Origin: JAFKFH01 sp017307375
GTDB taxonomy: Bacteria > Pseudomonadota > Alphaproteobacteria > Ferrovibrionales > Ferrovibrionaceae
NCBI GenBank assembly: GCA_965229335.1
Contig: OZ245874.1
Location: 5,580,001 to 5,644,000 of the forward strand
Reading direction: 5' to 3'
DNA length: 64,000 bases
Position numbers and translations under genes: made by a program
In this document: in pieces, positions 18,488-28,182 of the stretch
Layout of the letters: each line of letters opens with the position of its first letter
Numbering within the stretch: the first letter of the stretch is position 1
Notes under the pieces: model-generated
Databases searched by the model: none
The model's input: the letters and a program-made list of their open reading frames with translations, nothing else
Told to the model about the DNA's origin: nothing

Positions 18488-19967
18488 ATGCCGCACCTGT
18501 CGATCGAGATCGTCGACGGCACCAGGATTCTCGTGCCGTCGAATTTGTCGACGATGACGACCTTTATCCTTCTCGAACAGGAAGACTGGTTCGAGCGGGA
18601 AATGCCGTTCGTGCGCCGCTTTCTGCGGCCGGGCATGACCGCGCTCGACATCGGCGCCAATGTCGGCATCTACAGCCTGGTGATGGGCCGTCTGGTCGGG
18701 CCGACCGGGGCCGTTCACGCCTTCGAGCCGGCATCGTCGCCGCGCAGCCTGCTGCTCGAGGCCCGCGCTGCCAACGGCCTGCGAAACCTTGTCGTTCATC
18801 CCATCGCCCTTTCCGACGCTGCCGGGCGTGGGCAGCTGAGTCAGGCCGGCGCCAGCGAGGTTGCCAGCCTGCAGGGCGACAGGATCGGGGGGGGGAGAAA
18901 CCGTCGATATCTCTACGCTCGACGCCTTGGACAATTCAGCCGGCTGGGGCTCGCCGGATTTCGTCAAGATCGATGCCGAGGGCGAAGAAGCGCGCATCAT
19001 CGACGGCGGCGGCAATTTCCTCCGGCGCCACAGCCCGCTGATCATGCTGGAAGCCAAGACCGAGCGCGTGGTCAATACCGAGGCGTTCGACAGGCTGGCG
19101 CGGCACGGTTATCGCTTCTACCGGGTCCTGCCGGGTGCAATGGTGCTGGTGCCCTGCAACATGTCGGCGCCGCTCGCCGCATACGAGCTCAACGTCCTCG
19201 CCTGCAAGCCGGATCGCGCGCATGCACTGGCGGCCCGGGGCCTGCTGGTCGAGGCGCTGGTCCCGTGGCGGCCCAATCACCGCGCCCCGCCGCTCGCCGC
19301 GGTCAAGCCGCTGCGCCAGTTTGCCTACGCCAAGGCCTTGCCGGGCCTGTTCGATCCGCGTCGCGCCATCGATCCGGCCTATCGCGACGTGCTGGTCGCC
19401 TTTGGCCGGTGGCGGTCGCGGGAACTGCCGCTACCCGAGGGCTGCGGCGCCCTGTTCGATGCCTGCGAGCGGCTGCGTGCTCTCGTTGCCGAGGCACCGA
19501 CGGCCGCACGCCTGGCGACCTTCGCCCGCATCGCCTGGGAAACTGGCCGGCAAGCTGATGCACTCGTCGCGCTGGAGCAACTGATCACGGCGGATAGCGC
19601 CAGGATCGGGTTGGACGAACCGTTCTGGGCGCCATGCCCCCGATACGACATGATCAATCCGAAGGGGCAACTCGCCGAGTGGTTTCTATCGGCTGCCGCA
19701 GAGCAGTACGAGAAGCTGCGGCTGTTCTCGTCGTTCTTCGGCCCGACCTCGGGCAACGTCGATATCCTGTGCGACCTGCCCTTCGCCGGCGCCGAGATGC
19801 TGCGCCGGCGCGCGCTGGCGGCCTTGCGCGACGGGCGGCCGGTGCCGATCCCGTCACGCTTGCTGCAGAAGGCATCGGATCATTGCAATCCGCAGATCTG
19901 GGACGTCATCGCATCAGCTGGCATCAGCCCTGGACCGCGCGTCACTGAAAGCCGGACCGCCCATTGA
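18488..19967 (+). pseudogene. FkbM-family methyltransferase, frameshifted at a run of nine G
   Basis: Two overlapping frames encode one protein. The first (from ATG 18488) holds the SAM-binding LDIGANVGIYSL and VHAFEPA. It continues out of frame after G9 at 18887-18895. The downstream frame carries DFVKIDAEGEEARII and IMLEAKTERV, the second half of the FkbM methyltransferase domain, then a C-terminal extension of about 270 residues to 19967. With eight G instead of nine, a continuous 492-residue protein results. FkbM enzymes O-methylate sugars or other small molecules, and the gene lies at the edge of the glycosylation region. The shift may be a sequencing error, a fixed mutation, or a slippage switch. 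Confidence 0.8.
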
Positions 19968-20002
19968 GATTGCGACCTTTGCGACGGCAAGGCGGTGAGC
20001 GC

Positions 20003-21562
20003 TCAACCCGCGAACTCGGCGCGCAACGCCCGCTTCAGCAACTTGCCGTTGGCGTTGCGCGGCAGCGGGTCGTCGGAGAAGGTGAAGCTTTCCGGCACCT
20101 TGTAGTCGGCCAGCCGGGCGGCGCAGAAGGCGGCGAGCGCGGCGGCGTCGAGGCCGGGATCGCGGCGGGCGACCACCGCGTGGACGCGTTCGCCCAGCAC
20201 CGGGCAGGGCTTGCCGATCACCGCCGCCTCGAGCACGCCGGGATGGGCGGCCAGCACGTTCTCGACCTCGACCGAATAGATCTTGTAGCCGCCGCGGTTC
20301 AGCATGTCCTTGACCCGGTCGAAGACGCGCACGAATCCGTCGGGGTCGATCGAGCCGACATCGCCGGAGCGCCAGAAGCCGGCCACGAAATTCTCGGCCG
20401 TCGCCTGGGGGTTGTCCCAGTAGCCGCGCACCACCATCGGCCCGCCGATCAGCAATTCGCCGGCATGGCCCGGCGGCACCGCGCGCCCCTCGGCGTCGGC
20501 CACGACGATGTCGGCGCAGGGCAGCACCAGCCCGACGCTGTCGGGGTGACCTGATGTCAGGTGCGCCGGCATCATCGTCGCCGGCGAGGTCGTCTCGGTC
20601 GCGCCATAGGCGTTCATCAGGCCGAGCCCCGGCAGCAGTTCGGCCAGCCGGGCGATCGTCGCCTGCGGCATCGGCGCCCCGCCATAGCCGCCGACGCGCC
20701 AGGCCGAGAGGTCGAGGCCTTCGATATCGGGATCGAGCAGGCAGAGATTGTACATCGCCGGCACCATCAGGCTGTGGGTCATCCGCTCGGCCGCCGCCAG
20801 CGCCAGGAAGTCACGCGCGCGGAAGCCGTTCAGCATGATCAGGCAGGCCTGGCCCTGCACGGCGGCGAGGATCAGCGCGATCAGCCCGGTGACGTGGCTG
20901 GCCGGCACGGCCAGCAGGAGCCGGTCGCCCGGCGCGATGCCCATGCAGTGCTGGAAATGCAGCAGCGAGTGGACGATGTTGAAATGCGACAGCATCGCCC
21001 CCTTCGGCCGCCCGGTGGTGCCGGAGGTGTAGAGGATGACGGCGGTATCCTCCTCGCCCGGCCGGGCGGCGAGCGGTGGCGCGGCCTCCGGTTCCAGTAG
21101 CGCGAAATCGGCCAGGGCGACGGCGGCGCAGCCCGGCGGCAGGCGGTCGGCCAGCGCATCTTCGTGCACCACCAGCCGGGCGCCGCAATGATCGAGGATA
21201 TAGGCGATCTCGGGCCCCTGCAGCCGGGTACCCAGCGGCACCGCGATGGCCCCGAGATGCAGGCAGGCGAACAGCGTGACGACGAATTCCGGCCGGTTGT
21301 CGAGCAGCAGGGCCACCCGGTCGCCGGGCGCGATACCGCGCCGGGCCAGGCCCGCCGCCACCCGGCCGCAGCGGTCGCGCAGGCCGCGATAGTCGAGCCG
21401 CGTGGCGCCGCAGACCAGCGCCTCGGCGTCGGGCCGGGCGGCCACGGCGGCGTCGAGCACGGCCGGCACGTCGGCCGGGCGGTCGGCAAAGCAGGTGACG
21501 ATACGATCGCCGAAATGCGCCTCGCGCCGCCGCGGCGGCAGGCGGACATGGTCCCAGGTCAT
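20003..21562 (-). CDS. AMP-dependent acyl-CoA synthetase/ligase
   Basis: A 519-residue ANL-superfamily ligase. The P-loop is YTSGTTGRPKGAMLSH, followed by NAYGATETTSP, the GFVRVFDRVKDMLNRGGYKI hinge and the C-terminal catalytic lysine in LPRNANGKLLKR. It is not closely similar to the ligase at 15877 and may act on another acid. GAGGAAA precedes the ATG at 21562. It stands alone on the reverse strand, divergent from the glyoxalase-like gene. Confidence 0.88.
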   Translation of the reverse strand: MTWDHVRLPPRRREAHFGDRIVTCFADRPADVPAVLDAAVAARPDAEALVCGATRLDYRGLRDRCGRVAAGLARRGIAPGDRVALLLDNRPEFVVTLFACLHLGAIAVPLGTRLQGPEIAYILDHCGARLVVHEDALADRLPPGCAAVALADFALLEPEAAPPLAARPGEEDTAVILYTSGTTGRPKGAMLSHFNIVHSLLHFQHCMGIAPGDRLLLAVPASHVTGLIALILAAVQGQACLIMLNGFRARDFLALAAAERMTHSLMVPAMYNLCLLDPDIEGLDLSAWRVGGYGGAPMPQATIARLAELLPGLGLMNAYGATETTSPATMMPAHLTSGHPDSVGLVLPCADIVVADAEGRAVPPGHAGELLIGGPMVVRGYWDNPQATAENFVAGFWRSGDVGSIDPDGFVRVFDRVKDMLNRGGYKIYSVEVENVLAAHPGVLEAAVIGKPCPVLGERVHAVVARRDPGLDAAALAAFCAARLADYKVPESFTFSDDPLPRNANGKLLKRALRAEFAG

Positions 21563-21691
21563 GGTTCGGCGTTTCCTCGCATGATTTTTGCGGCATCGTC
21601 GGCTACCGCGGCAGGCGGGTCAAGCCGCAGCCGAGGCTTGCCAAACCGGCTGAAATCGCCTTGTCTGCGCCTGTTCAGTCGAGGAGCCGGC

Positions 21692-22339
21692 ATGCTCAAG
21701 GGCGCGATCGTACCCGTCACCCCGTTTCAGCAGAATTGCACCGTGCTGTGGTGCGACACGACCCGGCAGGCCGCCGTGGTCGATCCCGGCGGCGATCTCG
21801 ACCGGATCAAGGCGGTCCTGGCCCGCGAGGGGCTGACCTTGCGGAAGATCCTGGTCACCCACGGCCATCTCGACCATTGCGGCGCGGTGGCCGACCTGGC
21901 CGGGGAAACCGGCGTCCCGGTCGAGGGGCCGCAAGCCGAGGACCGCTTCTGGATCGACCGGCTGCCCGGCGAGAGCGGCAAATACGGCTTTCCGCAATTG
22001 CGCTCGTTCACGCCCGATCGCTGGCTCGACCACGGCGACACTGTCACGGTCGGCAACGAGACGCTGGAAGTGCTGCACTGCCCCGGCCATACGCCGGGCC
22101 ATGTCGTGTTCTTCAGCCGGGCAAACAACCTGGCGCTGGTCGGCGACGTGCTGTTCCAGGGCTCGATCGGCCGGACCGACTTTCCCCGCGGCGACCATGC
22201 GGCGCTGATCGCCTCGATCCGCGAGCGGCTGTTCCCGCTGGGCGATGGCGTCACCTTCGTGCCCGGCCACGGCCCGGTCTCGACCTTCGGGCACGAGCGG
22301 CAGACCAACCCGTTCGTGGCCGACAAGCGGTTCGGCTGA
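21692..22339 (+). CDS. MBL-fold hydrolase, type II glyoxalase-like (YcbL type)
   Basis: A 215-residue metallo-beta-lactamase-fold hydrolase. The metal-binding signature is THGHLDHCG, followed by CPGHTPGH and VPGHGP, with LVGDVLFQGSIGRTDFPRGD typical of YcbL-like glyoxalase II enzymes. Length matches YcbL. These enzymes hydrolyse thioesters such as S-lactoylglutathione. The start at 21692 follows GAGGAG; a long upstream extension of the frame only overlaps the divergent gene's antisense. Confidence 0.88.
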   Translation: MLKGAIVPVTPFQQNCTVLWCDTTRQAAVVDPGGDLDRIKAVLAREGLTLRKILVTHGHLDHCGAVADLAGETGVPVEGPQAEDRFWIDRLPGESGKYGFPQLRSFTPDRWLDHGDTVTVGNETLEVLHCPGHTPGHVVFFSRANNLALVGDVLFQGSIGRTDFPRGDHAALIASIRERLFPLGDGVTFVPGHGPVSTFGHERQTNPFVADKRFG

Positions 22340-22349
22340 GCGGCGGCGA

Positions 22350-24407
22350 TCAGGTCGCCGCGCCGGCCCGCGACGCCTGCCGGCGGTGCATGGCGGCGAA
22401 GGCCGCTTCCATCGCGCCGGCAAAACCCGCCTCGTCGCGCAGCGGCGATGACGCCATGCGCTGGCGCAGGCCCTGGCGGATCCCGCGGCGGCGATCATGG
22501 TCGGCGGCCAGGCCGGCGGCGATATCGACATAGCCCTGCACGTCATCGGCGACGAGATCGTCGAGGCCGACCGCCGACAGCAGGCTGACCCCGACGCGGC
22601 CGAGCAGCCGCGCCCCGGCCAGCGACACCACCGGCAGCCCCATCCACAGCGCTTCGCAGGTGGTCGTGGTGCCGTTATAGGGAAACGGATCCAGCGCGAT
22701 ATCGATCTCGGCGTAGAGCGCGAGGTGTTCGGCCAGGCTGCCGGCATAGTCGAGAATGCGGATGCGTCCGGGGTCGACGCCGCGGGCGGCGAAGGCGGAC
22801 AGCAGGCGCTGTTGAAAGAAGCGGTCGCCGCTGGACGGCCCCTTCAGGACCAGCCGGGTCCCGTCGGTACGGTTCAGGATCTCGGCCCAGGCGGCGATCG
22901 TTGCCGGCGACAGCTTGCCCAGGTTGTTGAAGGACCCGAATGTCACCGGCCGCGGGTCCGGCAGGGCCACCGGCGGGCATTGCTCCGGCGGCCGCCAGCA
23001 ATGGCTGAGCCGCGGCAGGCGCCACAATCCCTCGGAGAACCAGTCGATCGGCCGGTCCGGCGGGGCCAGCCGGTCGTCGACCAGCTTCCAATCGATCTCA
23101 CTGCTGGCCGTCGTGCCGTTATAGCCGAGCCAGTTGACCTGCACCGGCGCCGGACGGCGCCGGAACAGGTCGGCGCGATGGCCCGCCGTGAGGCCGGCGA
23201 GATCGACCAGCACGTCGATCCGGTCGGCGGCGATCCGCTCGGCCAGCCTGGCATCGTCGAGCGGGATGGCGTCGCACCACCCGTCGGCCCTCTCCTCGAA
23301 CCACGCCGTGATCCGATCGGGCTTGCCGACGCCGCTGTAGCACAGCAGGTCGATCCGCTGCCGGTCGCGGTGTTCGAACAGCGGCATCAGGAACCAGGCG
23401 CAGGAATGCGACCGGAAATCGGGCGAGAAGCAGCCGATCCGCAGGCGGTCGCCCGGCCGGGAAACGATCGCGGGTGCCGGCGGTCCCCCCGCGAACCAGG
23501 CCGCGGTGGCACGCGCCTCGTCATCGGCATCGGGGCTGGCCATCTCGACCTTGAACAGGAGACGGCGCCGCCGGTATTCGGCATTGAGGGGCGTCAGCGC
23601 CAGCGTCCGGTCGATGCTGCGCACGGCCTCGGCCAGATTGCCCAGGCGGTGCTGCAGCGACGACAGATTGGCATGCGCGTCGGCCGATGCCGGATCGAGC
23701 GCCAGGACCGCGCGCAGATCGGCAAGCGCCCGCCCGACCCGGACCGACTGCGCGTCGATCGACGTGCGGTTGATCAGCGCGCTGATCTCGCCGGGATCGA
23801 GATGAAGGGCGCGGTCGATCCATCTGCCCGCTTCGTCCATCGTGCCGGCGGCCAGCAGCAGGGCGCCGTGGATCGATGCGGCCAGCGCCGAATCGGGATG
23901 CCGCATGACGATCCTGGCGGTCAGCCCGAGGCCGAGCGACAGTTTGCCCCCGGTTGCCACGGCCGTCGCGGCGCTGCACAGAAAGGAGACGTCGTTCTCC
24001 TGCCCGGTCGCCGCCAGATAGCCGGCATGGCGCGCAGCGCTTTCCAGCGCGCCGATCCGCAGCGCGATGATCAGCGCGTCGCGCCGCCAGCTCGCATTGT
24101 CGGGGCTGAGCGCCAGGGCCTGGTCCAGGGCCGCCAGGCCTTCGGCCATGCGGTCGGCGCGCAGATAGGCCATCGCCAGGTTGACAGCAAAACCCGGGTT
24201 GCGGCGATCATGGGCGACAGCCTTGAGATACCACGGCAGCGCATCGGCGGGCCGGCCCTGCACCAGGGCGATGTTGCCGAGTTCGTTGAGGGCCGGGCCG
24301 TGATTGGGCGTCCGGCGCACCAGCTTGCGATACAATGCCTCGGCGGCGGCCAGATCCCCGGATCGATGCCGGGCCAGGGCCTGTTCGAACAGCGCTTGAG
24401 TCTTCAT
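22350..24407 (-). CDS. TPR protein with OGT-like (GT41/SPINDLY) glycosyltransferase domain
   Basis: A 685-residue cytoplasmic glycosyltransferase. The N-terminal half is a series of tetratricopeptide-like repeats (PNHGPALNELGNIALVQGRP, ADAHANLSSLQHRLGN). The C-terminal half is the OGT-type catalytic domain: SPDFRSHSCAWF (the conserved histidine), DVLVDLAGLT, RPAPVQVNWLGYNGTT, DGTRLVLKGPS and DPFPYNGTTTTCEALWMG. OGT-like enzymes transfer a sugar from a nucleotide sugar to Ser/Thr, or Asn in relatives. The ATG at 24407 is used; the longer frame begins with TTG and adds 13 residues. It is divergent from a homologous gene at 24613, pointing to an old duplication. Confidence 0.85.
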   Translation of the reverse strand: MKTQALFEQALARHRSGDLAAAEALYRKLVRRTPNHGPALNELGNIALVQGRPADALPWYLKAVAHDRRNPGFAVNLAMAYLRADRMAEGLAALDQALALSPDNASWRRDALIIALRIGALESAARHAGYLAATGQENDVSFLCSAATAVATGGKLSLGLGLTARIVMRHPDSALAASIHGALLLAAGTMDEAGRWIDRALHLDPGEISALINRTSIDAQSVRVGRALADLRAVLALDPASADAHANLSSLQHRLGNLAEAVRSIDRTLALTPLNAEYRRRRLLFKVEMASPDADDEARATAAWFAGGPPAPAIVSRPGDRLRIGCFSPDFRSHSCAWFLMPLFEHRDRQRIDLLCYSGVGKPDRITAWFEERADGWCDAIPLDDARLAERIAADRIDVLVDLAGLTAGHRADLFRRRPAPVQVNWLGYNGTTASSEIDWKLVDDRLAPPDRPIDWFSEGLWRLPRLSHCWRPPEQCPPVALPDPRPVTFGSFNNLGKLSPATIAAWAEILNRTDGTRLVLKGPSSGDRFFQQRLLSAFAARGVDPGRIRILDYAGSLAEHLALYAEIDIALDPFPYNGTTTTCEALWMGLPVVSLAGARLLGRVGVSLLSAVGLDDLVADDVQGYVDIAAGLAADHDRRRGIRQGLRQRMASSPLRDEAGFAGAMEAAFAAMHRRQASRAGAAT

Positions 24408-24612
24408 TTGGCGCGGCAAGGTGCAGGCAATCGGCACCCGGTGCAATATGAATCCGGCGCCGGCTTGACGGCTGCGCCGGGTTGGGGCAGTTGATGGCCC
24501 CCTCGAAGACGCCTGCGGGATCGGCAGGCAAGGCCTACAGGATGGTCATGCGGCAATCCGCCAGTCTCACCGCGGCGCCCCGTCGCCACCGCCGGTCCCG
24601 GGCGCGGGCGGG

Positions 24613-26772
24613 ATGACCGCCCCCCTGCCCCCGCGCGCCGCGAGCCTGCTTGGCGAGGCCGAGGCGCGGCTTGCCGCCGGCGATGCGGCCGGCGGGCTGG
24701 ACTGCTGCCGCCGCGCCGCGCGGATCGACCCGCGCCATGCGGCCCTGCAAGGCGAAACCGGCGCGGTGCTGCTGCGTCGCCAGATGCCCGGCGACGCCCT
24801 GCCCTATCTGTCCAAGGCCGCCGCCTTCGACCCGCGCAATCCCGACAGGCAAGCCAATCTCGCCGTTGCCCGCGCGATGGCCGGCCAGGTCGCCGAGGCG
24901 ATGGCGGCGTGCGACCGCGCCCTGGCGCTGCGCCCCGATCATCTGCCCGCCGGACTGACCCGCGCCCGCCTGCTGGTCGGCCAGGGCAACGGCTACGCGG
25001 CCGACCAGGCCTATCGCCGGGTGCTGCGGCATCATGCCGGCAATACCGCGCTGGCCGCGGAATGGCAGGACATGCTGATCCGGCTGGTTACGACCGCCCA
25101 GCCCGCCATGGCCGATCATCCGGCTTACATGGCGGCCGCCCGCGCCGTGCTGGCGGCAACCCCCGCCCGAGCGGCAATCTGGGCCAGATGCGCGGCCACC
25201 GCGATGATCGCGGGCCGGCCCGCCGATGCGGTTCGCGACGCCGGCCGGGCGCTGCGGATCGACCCGGGGCTGATCGAAACGCGGATGGTCCGCTCGGCCG
25301 GCCTGCTGGCACTCGGCAATGCCGCAGGCGCGTTGGCCGACATGGCGGTGGTGGCAAGCCTGACCCCGGCGGACTGGACCACCTACCTCAATCGTGGCGC
25401 CATCCGCGACCGTACCGGCGATACCGCCGGCGCCCTGGACGAGTTGCGGCACGCCGTGGCGCTGGCGCCAGATCGATTGCCCGCCTGGTCGAACCTGCTT
25501 GCCGTGGCGATCAAGGCCGAGACCGATGCCGCCGAACTGGCCGCGCGTGCCTTCCATCGCGCCGCGGGCCGGCTGTTCGGCGACCGGGCGCCGGCCGTGA
25601 TCGCCGGGCGCGGCGACCGACTGCGCGTCGGCTACGTATCGCCGGACTTGCGCCATCATTCCTGCGCCTGGTTCATCGAGCCGCTGGTCGAGCGGCATGA
25701 TCCGCGCCGCGTCGAAACCTTCGCCTATGCCGAAGTGCCGGCCCCCGATGCCGTGACGGCCCGCCTGCAACGCCATTTCGCCCACTGGCAGCGGACCGAC
25801 GGGCTGGACGACGAGGCGCTGGCGCGGCGCATCGCCGACGACCGCATCGACGTGCTGGTCGACCTTGCCGGGCATTTCCACGGCAACCGGCTTGCCGTCT
25901 TCGCGCGACGCCCGGCCCCGGTCCAGGCCAGCTGGCTTGGCTACAACGCGACCACCGGGCTCGACGCGATGGACTGGAAGCTGGTCGACGATTGGCTGGC
26001 CCCGGCCGGGCACCCGCTCGACTGGTTTGCCGAGGGCCTGTGGCGCCTGCCGCGGCTCAGCCATTGCTGGCGCCCGTCCGCCGACACGCCCGTCCCGCGC
26101 CGTGGCGACGGCCCGCTGACGCTCGGGTCCTTCAACAACCTGGCCAAGCTGTCCGGGGTGACCCTGGCGGCCTGGGCCGAGATCCTGCGACGCCTGCCGG
26201 GCGCCCGGTTGCTGCTGAAGGCCGACCAGGCGGCCGATCGCGTCGTGCAGGCGCGATTGCGCGCCCGGTTCGCCGCGCACGGCATTGCCGAAGAGCGCAT
26301 CGCCTTCATGCCCTATGCGCCCTCGCAGGCCGAGCATCTGGCCCTCTATGCCGAGATCGATGTCGCCCTCGATCCGTTTCCCTACAATGGCACCACCACG
26401 ACCTGCGAAGCCCTCTGGATGGGCGTGCCGGTCGTGGCGCTGGCCGGGCAGCGTCTGGTTGCCCGGGTCGGCGCCAGCCTGCTGGGCGCCACCGGCCTCG
26501 ACGAACTGGTGGCAGCGGATGTCGACGGCTATGTCGCCCGTGCGGTGGCCGTCGCCGGCGACAGGGAACGCCGCGCCGGCTGGCGCCACGGCCTGCGCGC
26601 CCTGATCGCCGGCTCGCCGCTGCGTGACGAAACCGGCTTCGCCCGGGCAATGGAACAAGCCTATGCCGGCATGGTGGACCGGCGCGACGCTTCCGCCGTT
26701 GACGAGACGCGACCGGGCCGCTCTAGTGCGACCGGCTCAGTAACGAGACCTGGAGGATATCATGAGCAATAA
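24613..26772 (+). CDS. TPR protein with OGT-like (GT41/SPINDLY) glycosyltransferase domain, second copy
   Basis: A 719-residue homologue of the reverse-strand gene next to it. N-terminal TPR-like helices (about residues 1-330) are followed by the OGT-type domain with SPDLRHHSCAWF, RPAPVQASWLGYNATT, LSHCWRPS, GARLLLKAD and DPFPYNGTTTTCEALWMG. The last 11 bases overlap the start of the 92-residue small gene. It is probably the first gene of a run with the small gene, the aminotransferase and the WbqC gene. The acceptor is unknown; the surface-type protein at 31606 and pseudopilins are the nearest candidates. Confidence 0.85.
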   Translation: MTAPLPPRAASLLGEAEARLAAGDAAGGLDCCRRAARIDPRHAALQGETGAVLLRRQMPGDALPYLSKAAAFDPRNPDRQANLAVARAMAGQVAEAMAACDRALALRPDHLPAGLTRARLLVGQGNGYAADQAYRRVLRHHAGNTALAAEWQDMLIRLVTTAQPAMADHPAYMAAARAVLAATPARAAIWARCAATAMIAGRPADAVRDAGRALRIDPGLIETRMVRSAGLLALGNAAGALADMAVVASLTPADWTTYLNRGAIRDRTGDTAGALDELRHAVALAPDRLPAWSNLLAVAIKAETDAAELAARAFHRAAGRLFGDRAPAVIAGRGDRLRVGYVSPDLRHHSCAWFIEPLVERHDPRRVETFAYAEVPAPDAVTARLQRHFAHWQRTDGLDDEALARRIADDRIDVLVDLAGHFHGNRLAVFARRPAPVQASWLGYNATTGLDAMDWKLVDDWLAPAGHPLDWFAEGLWRLPRLSHCWRPSADTPVPRRGDGPLTLGSFNNLAKLSGVTLAAWAEILRRLPGARLLLKADQAADRVVQARLRARFAAHGIAEERIAFMPYAPSQAEHLALYAEIDVALDPFPYNGTTTTCEALWMGVPVVALAGQRLVARVGASLLGATGLDELVAADVDGYVARAVAVAGDRERRAGWRHGLRALIAGSPLRDETGFARAMEQAYAGMVDRRDASAVDETRPGRSSATGSVTRPGGYHEQ

Positions 26773-27040
26773 CGACATATACTGCGACGGCATTTCGGAA
26801 ATCTCGTTCGCCAATGGCGTGGTGCGGCTGCATCTGGTCCAGATCCAGGGCAATTCGACCGTCCCGGCCGGCACCGTGTTCATGCCGCTGAATCTTGTCC
26901 AGCCGCTGGCCGACAACCTGATGAATGCGGCGCGGCAGCTTGCCCCGCACATGGGTGGCGGCTTCGCCCCGGCGCCGGTCGCGCCGGCCCCGACGCAGGC
27001 CGGGGCGGACTTCCTTGCCTCGATCCCCAAGCTGACCTGA
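26762..27040 (+). CDS. Small conserved-looking protein, function unknown
   Basis: A 92-residue protein with a strong ribosome site (CTGGAGG) before ATG 26762, overlapping the glycosyltransferase gene end by 11 bases. The first 60 residues look folded (ISEISFANGVVRLHLV, VFMPLNLVQPLADNLMNAA); the tail is a Pro/Ala linker ending in DFLASIPKLT. There is no signal peptide or membrane segment. I do not recognise the family; a weak resemblance to DUF3467-type small proteins is not enough for a call. Overlap with the glycosyltransferase suggests a linked role, perhaps as acceptor or adaptor (guess). Confidence 0.7.
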   Translation: MSNNDIYCDGISEISFANGVVRLHLVQIQGNSTVPAGTVFMPLNLVQPLADNLMNAARQLAPHMGGGFAPAPVAPAPTQAGADFLASIPKLT

Positions 27041-27072
27041 GCACCCCTGCCGACCGGAATGGACTGGCGTCA

Positions 27073-28173
27073 ATGAGTTCGACCGGAGCCGGGCGCATTC
27101 CGGTATGCCGCCCGCTGCTGCCCGATGCCGACGCGCTGCTGCCCTATCTGCGGCGGATCGACGGCCACAGGTGGTACACGAACTTCGGGCCGCTGGCCGG
27201 CGAACTTGGCCGGCGGATCGCCGACCGGCTGCAGGTTTCGCCGTCGCGCGTCGTGATGGCCGCCAATGCGACCGCGGCCCTTACCGCCGTGATGATGCCG
27301 CATGGCCGATTGGGCGACGGCCAGCCGCCGCTGGCACTGATGCCGTCCTGGACCTTCGTCGCCACCGCGCATGCAGCTGAAACCGCGGGCCTGATGCCGT
27401 TCTTCGCCGATGTCGATCCGGCAAGCTGGCAACTGACGCCCGACATCGCCCGCGCCGCGGTGGCCGCCGCGCCGCGGCCGGTGGCGGCGGTCGTCGTCGT
27501 GTCGCCGTTCGGCGCGGCCGTCGATCTCGCGGGCTGGGAGCGCTTCGGCGACGAGACCGGCATCGCCGTCATCGTCGATGCGGCGGCAGGATTCGACACC
27601 GCCGGGGCTGGCCGGTTGACGACGGTCGTCAGCCTGCATGCGACCAAGGCGCTGCCGGCGGGCGAAGGCGCCTTCATCGTCTGCCCCGACGAATCGCACG
27701 CAAGCGAGACGATCCGCCGCATCAACTTCGGCTTCCACGGCTCACGCGATGCGAACGTCGTGGCCGGCAATTCCAAGATCAGTGAATACCATGCCGCGGT
27801 CGGCCTGGCCGCACTGGACCAGTGGCCGGCGCGGCGCCAGGCCTACCGGCGCGCCATCGATGGCTACCGCGAACGTCTGGGCGATTCGGGCATCTGCCTG
27901 CAGGACGGCGTGGGGGCGGAATGGGTCACCGCGACGCTGGTCGCGACCTGGCCCGGCGCGGCCGCCGCCGCCGCGCGGCTGGCTGGCCGGCAGGTCGAGA
28001 CGCGCGCCTGGTGGGGGAATGGTTGCCACGCCCACGCCGCCTTCGCGCATTGTCCGCGCCTGCCGCTGCCCGCCACCGCCCGCCTCGCCGCCGACACCAT
28101 CGGCCTGCCGCTGTCGCTCGACATCACGGCGGAAGAGATCGATCGGATCGCCGCGGTCCTCCGCGAGGGGTGA
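27073..28173 (+). CDS. DegT/DnrJ/EryC1/StrS-family sugar aminotransferase
   Basis: A 366-residue PLP enzyme expected to aminate a keto-sugar nucleotide. The catalytic lysine is K192 in LHATKALPAGEGAF; D169 in VIVDAAAGF pairs with the PLP ring. The N-terminal WYTNFGPL and the C-terminal helical part fit the family. The name rests on the fold; the sugar is unknown. It lies 32 bases after the small gene and nine before the WbqC gene, and so belongs to the same glycan gene run. Confidence 0.85.
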   Translation: MSSTGAGRIPVCRPLLPDADALLPYLRRIDGHRWYTNFGPLAGELGRRIADRLQVSPSRVVMAANATAALTAVMMPHGRLGDGQPPLALMPSWTFVATAHAAETAGLMPFFADVDPASWQLTPDIARAAVAAAPRPVAAVVVVSPFGAAVDLAGWERFGDETGIAVIVDAAAGFDTAGAGRLTTVVSLHATKALPAGEGAFIVCPDESHASETIRRINFGFHGSRDANVVAGNSKISEYHAAVGLAALDQWPARRQAYRRAIDGYRERLGDSGICLQDGVGAEWVTATLVATWPGAAAAAARLAGRQVETRAWWGNGCHAHAAFAHCPRLPLPATARLAADTIGLPLSLDITAEEIDRIAAVLREG

Positions 28174-28182
28174 AGGGGCGCC

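Noticed and set aside
18861..19967. Second half of the FkbM gene as a separate gene
   Set aside because: It lacks the SAM-binding half and starts at an unsupported ATG. It is the continuation after the G9 shift.
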